The translations under genes were made by a program, and so were the position numbers. A stretch of DNA of 7,163 nucleotides from Akkermansiaceae bacterium (lineage in GTDB: Bacteria > Verrucomicrobiota > Verrucomicrobiia > Verrucomicrobiales > Akkermansiaceae), in contig WTJZ01000016.1 of assembly GCA_011524615.1 (NCBI GenBank), positions 1-7,163 on the forward strand. The letters are read 5' to 3'. The stretch's first letter is position 1. Every line of letters begins with the position of its first letter. This document shows positions 6,485-7,163 of this stretch, piece after piece. Below the pieces are notes generated by a model that ran no database searches, had not been told where the DNA came from, and saw nothing but the letters and a program-made list of their open reading frames with translations.

Positions 6485-7163
6485 CTAGGAGGCTGGTTGT
6501 TGCATCGAAATGCAGTGCAGAGCTCCACCTTCTCGTACAATATCAAGGCTATCGATCCCAATGACTTGTCGGGTTGGGAAGTAATGTTGGATCAACTCGA
6601 GCGCGAAGCCATCATTCATGGACTGACGAAAGGTAGGAACCAGTACCTGCTCGTTCGTAATCAAGAAGTTAGCATACGAGGCGGGAAGAATTGGCAACCT
6701 CCATCCTGGCACCTCACAAGCACGTGGCATAGGGAGTCGAGTCACCTCTAGCCCCCCAGCACTAATCAGCCTTTGATAGTTCTCGTCTAGGATCTGCTGA
6801 TTCTCTCCCTCTGTCGCGCTGGCGATCAGCACCTGATCTGCAGACACGAACCGTGCGATATCATCAATGTGTCCGCCCGTATCATCACCCTCGATTCCTT
6901 TGTTCAGCCAGACCACTCTCTGGATGCCTAACCTCTCCGCCAACATCGCTTCGACGCCTACGCGGTCAAGATGCGGATTACGATTCTCATTCAGGAGCAC
7001 CGCTTCGGTCGTGAGTAGGGTTCCAGCGCCATTCACCTCGATCGCCCCCCCCTCTAGCACCTCGGAATACGATTGCACAGGTAGTCCACACACACGTCCC
7101 ATCATACCCGCGATCTGATTGTCCAGCTCCCATGGACCGAAGTTCTCCCCCCATCCATTAAAC
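6485..7163 (-). CDS. aguA: Agmatine deiminase (agmatine iminohydrolase), C-terminal part; 5' end outside window
   Basis: This enzyme hydrolyses agmatine to N-carbamoylputrescine and ammonia, a cytoplasmic step from arginine to putrescine. The frame is open to the window edge and begins FNGWGENFGPWELDNQIAG before the first ATG (7105), so that ATG is internal and the gene is truncated by the window; 225 residues are present of a family that is usually about 340-370. Counting from the first whole codon, visible motifs are GGAIEVNGAGTLLTTE (38-53), NENRNP (58-63), GDDTGGHIDD with the active-site-type histidine H98 (92-101), LPASYANF (159-166) and REGGALHCISMQQP with the catalytic-type cysteine C217 (210-223). 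These fit the agmatine deiminase branch of the peptidyl-arginine deiminase superfamily better than a protein-arginine deiminase. It ends 154 bp before the secretin gene; a functional link is not indicated. No aguB lies downstream; upstream is unseen. Confidence 0.93.
   Translation of the reverse strand, partial: FNGWGENFGPWELDNQIAGMMGRVCGLPVQSYSEVLEGGAIEVNGAGTLLTTEAVLLNENRNPHLDRVGVEAMLAERLGIQRVVWLNKGIEGDDTGGHIDDIARFVSADQVLIASATEGENQQILDENYQRLISAGGLEVTRLPMPRACEVPGWRLPILPASYANFLITNEQVLVPTFRQSMNDGFALELIQHYFPTRQVIGIDSLDIVREGGALHCISMQQPAS

Noticed and set aside
6485..7105. Treating ATG 7105 as the start of a complete 206-residue agmatine deiminase
   Set aside because: The same frame continues upstream to the window edge with family-like residues (FNGWGENFGPWELDN), so the gene is truncated by the window and not short.

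Overview
All gene content reads on the minus strand. From the right end to the left the order is: the 3' two-thirds of an agmatine deiminase gene (aguA-like, cut by the window end), a 154-bp AT-rich gap, a compact three-gene unit (secretin, single-pass AsmA-like membrane protein, exported trypsin-like protease), a 76-bp gap, and the 5' part of dnaX (DNA polymerase III tau/gamma), which runs off the left end inside an (Ala-Pro)n-coding hexanucleotide repeat.

The organism is a Gram-negative (diderm) bacterium, because it makes a secretin and signal-peptide-bearing periplasmic proteins. The secretin has the layout I associate with the verrucomicrobial Amuc_1098-type pilus/secretin family: signal peptide, TPR-like helices, an 'IFPRVDFEEATITDVMDFIR' N0-type module, a 'YPVEYDPPE' strand, a 'DGLIDYGT' motif and a C-terminal secretin signature. 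DnaX also has a PVC-like look. I therefore suggest Verrucomicrobiota, perhaps an Opitutae-like lineage. This is recall of family features, not a search result.

The central block is the most interesting part. The secretin stop and the next start share TGATG, and so do the AsmA-like stop and the protease start, so the three genes look co-transcribed and translationally coupled. No pilM/N/O, GspE/F or pseudopilin gene lies in the window. A secretin is instead tied to a periplasmic AsmA-like protein on a cytoplasmic anchor and to a secreted serine protease with an intact His/Asp/Ser triad and a histidine-rich loop. This may be a minimal or divergent envelope export or pilus-assembly module. Its function is not established by the sequence.

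In dnaX the ATPase motifs are all intact, but two of the four zinc-binding cysteines are replaced by acidic residues. None of the four gene starts in view has a well-placed Shine-Dalgarno sequence. No RNA genes, CRISPR arrays, insertion sequences or convincing intrinsic terminators were seen.
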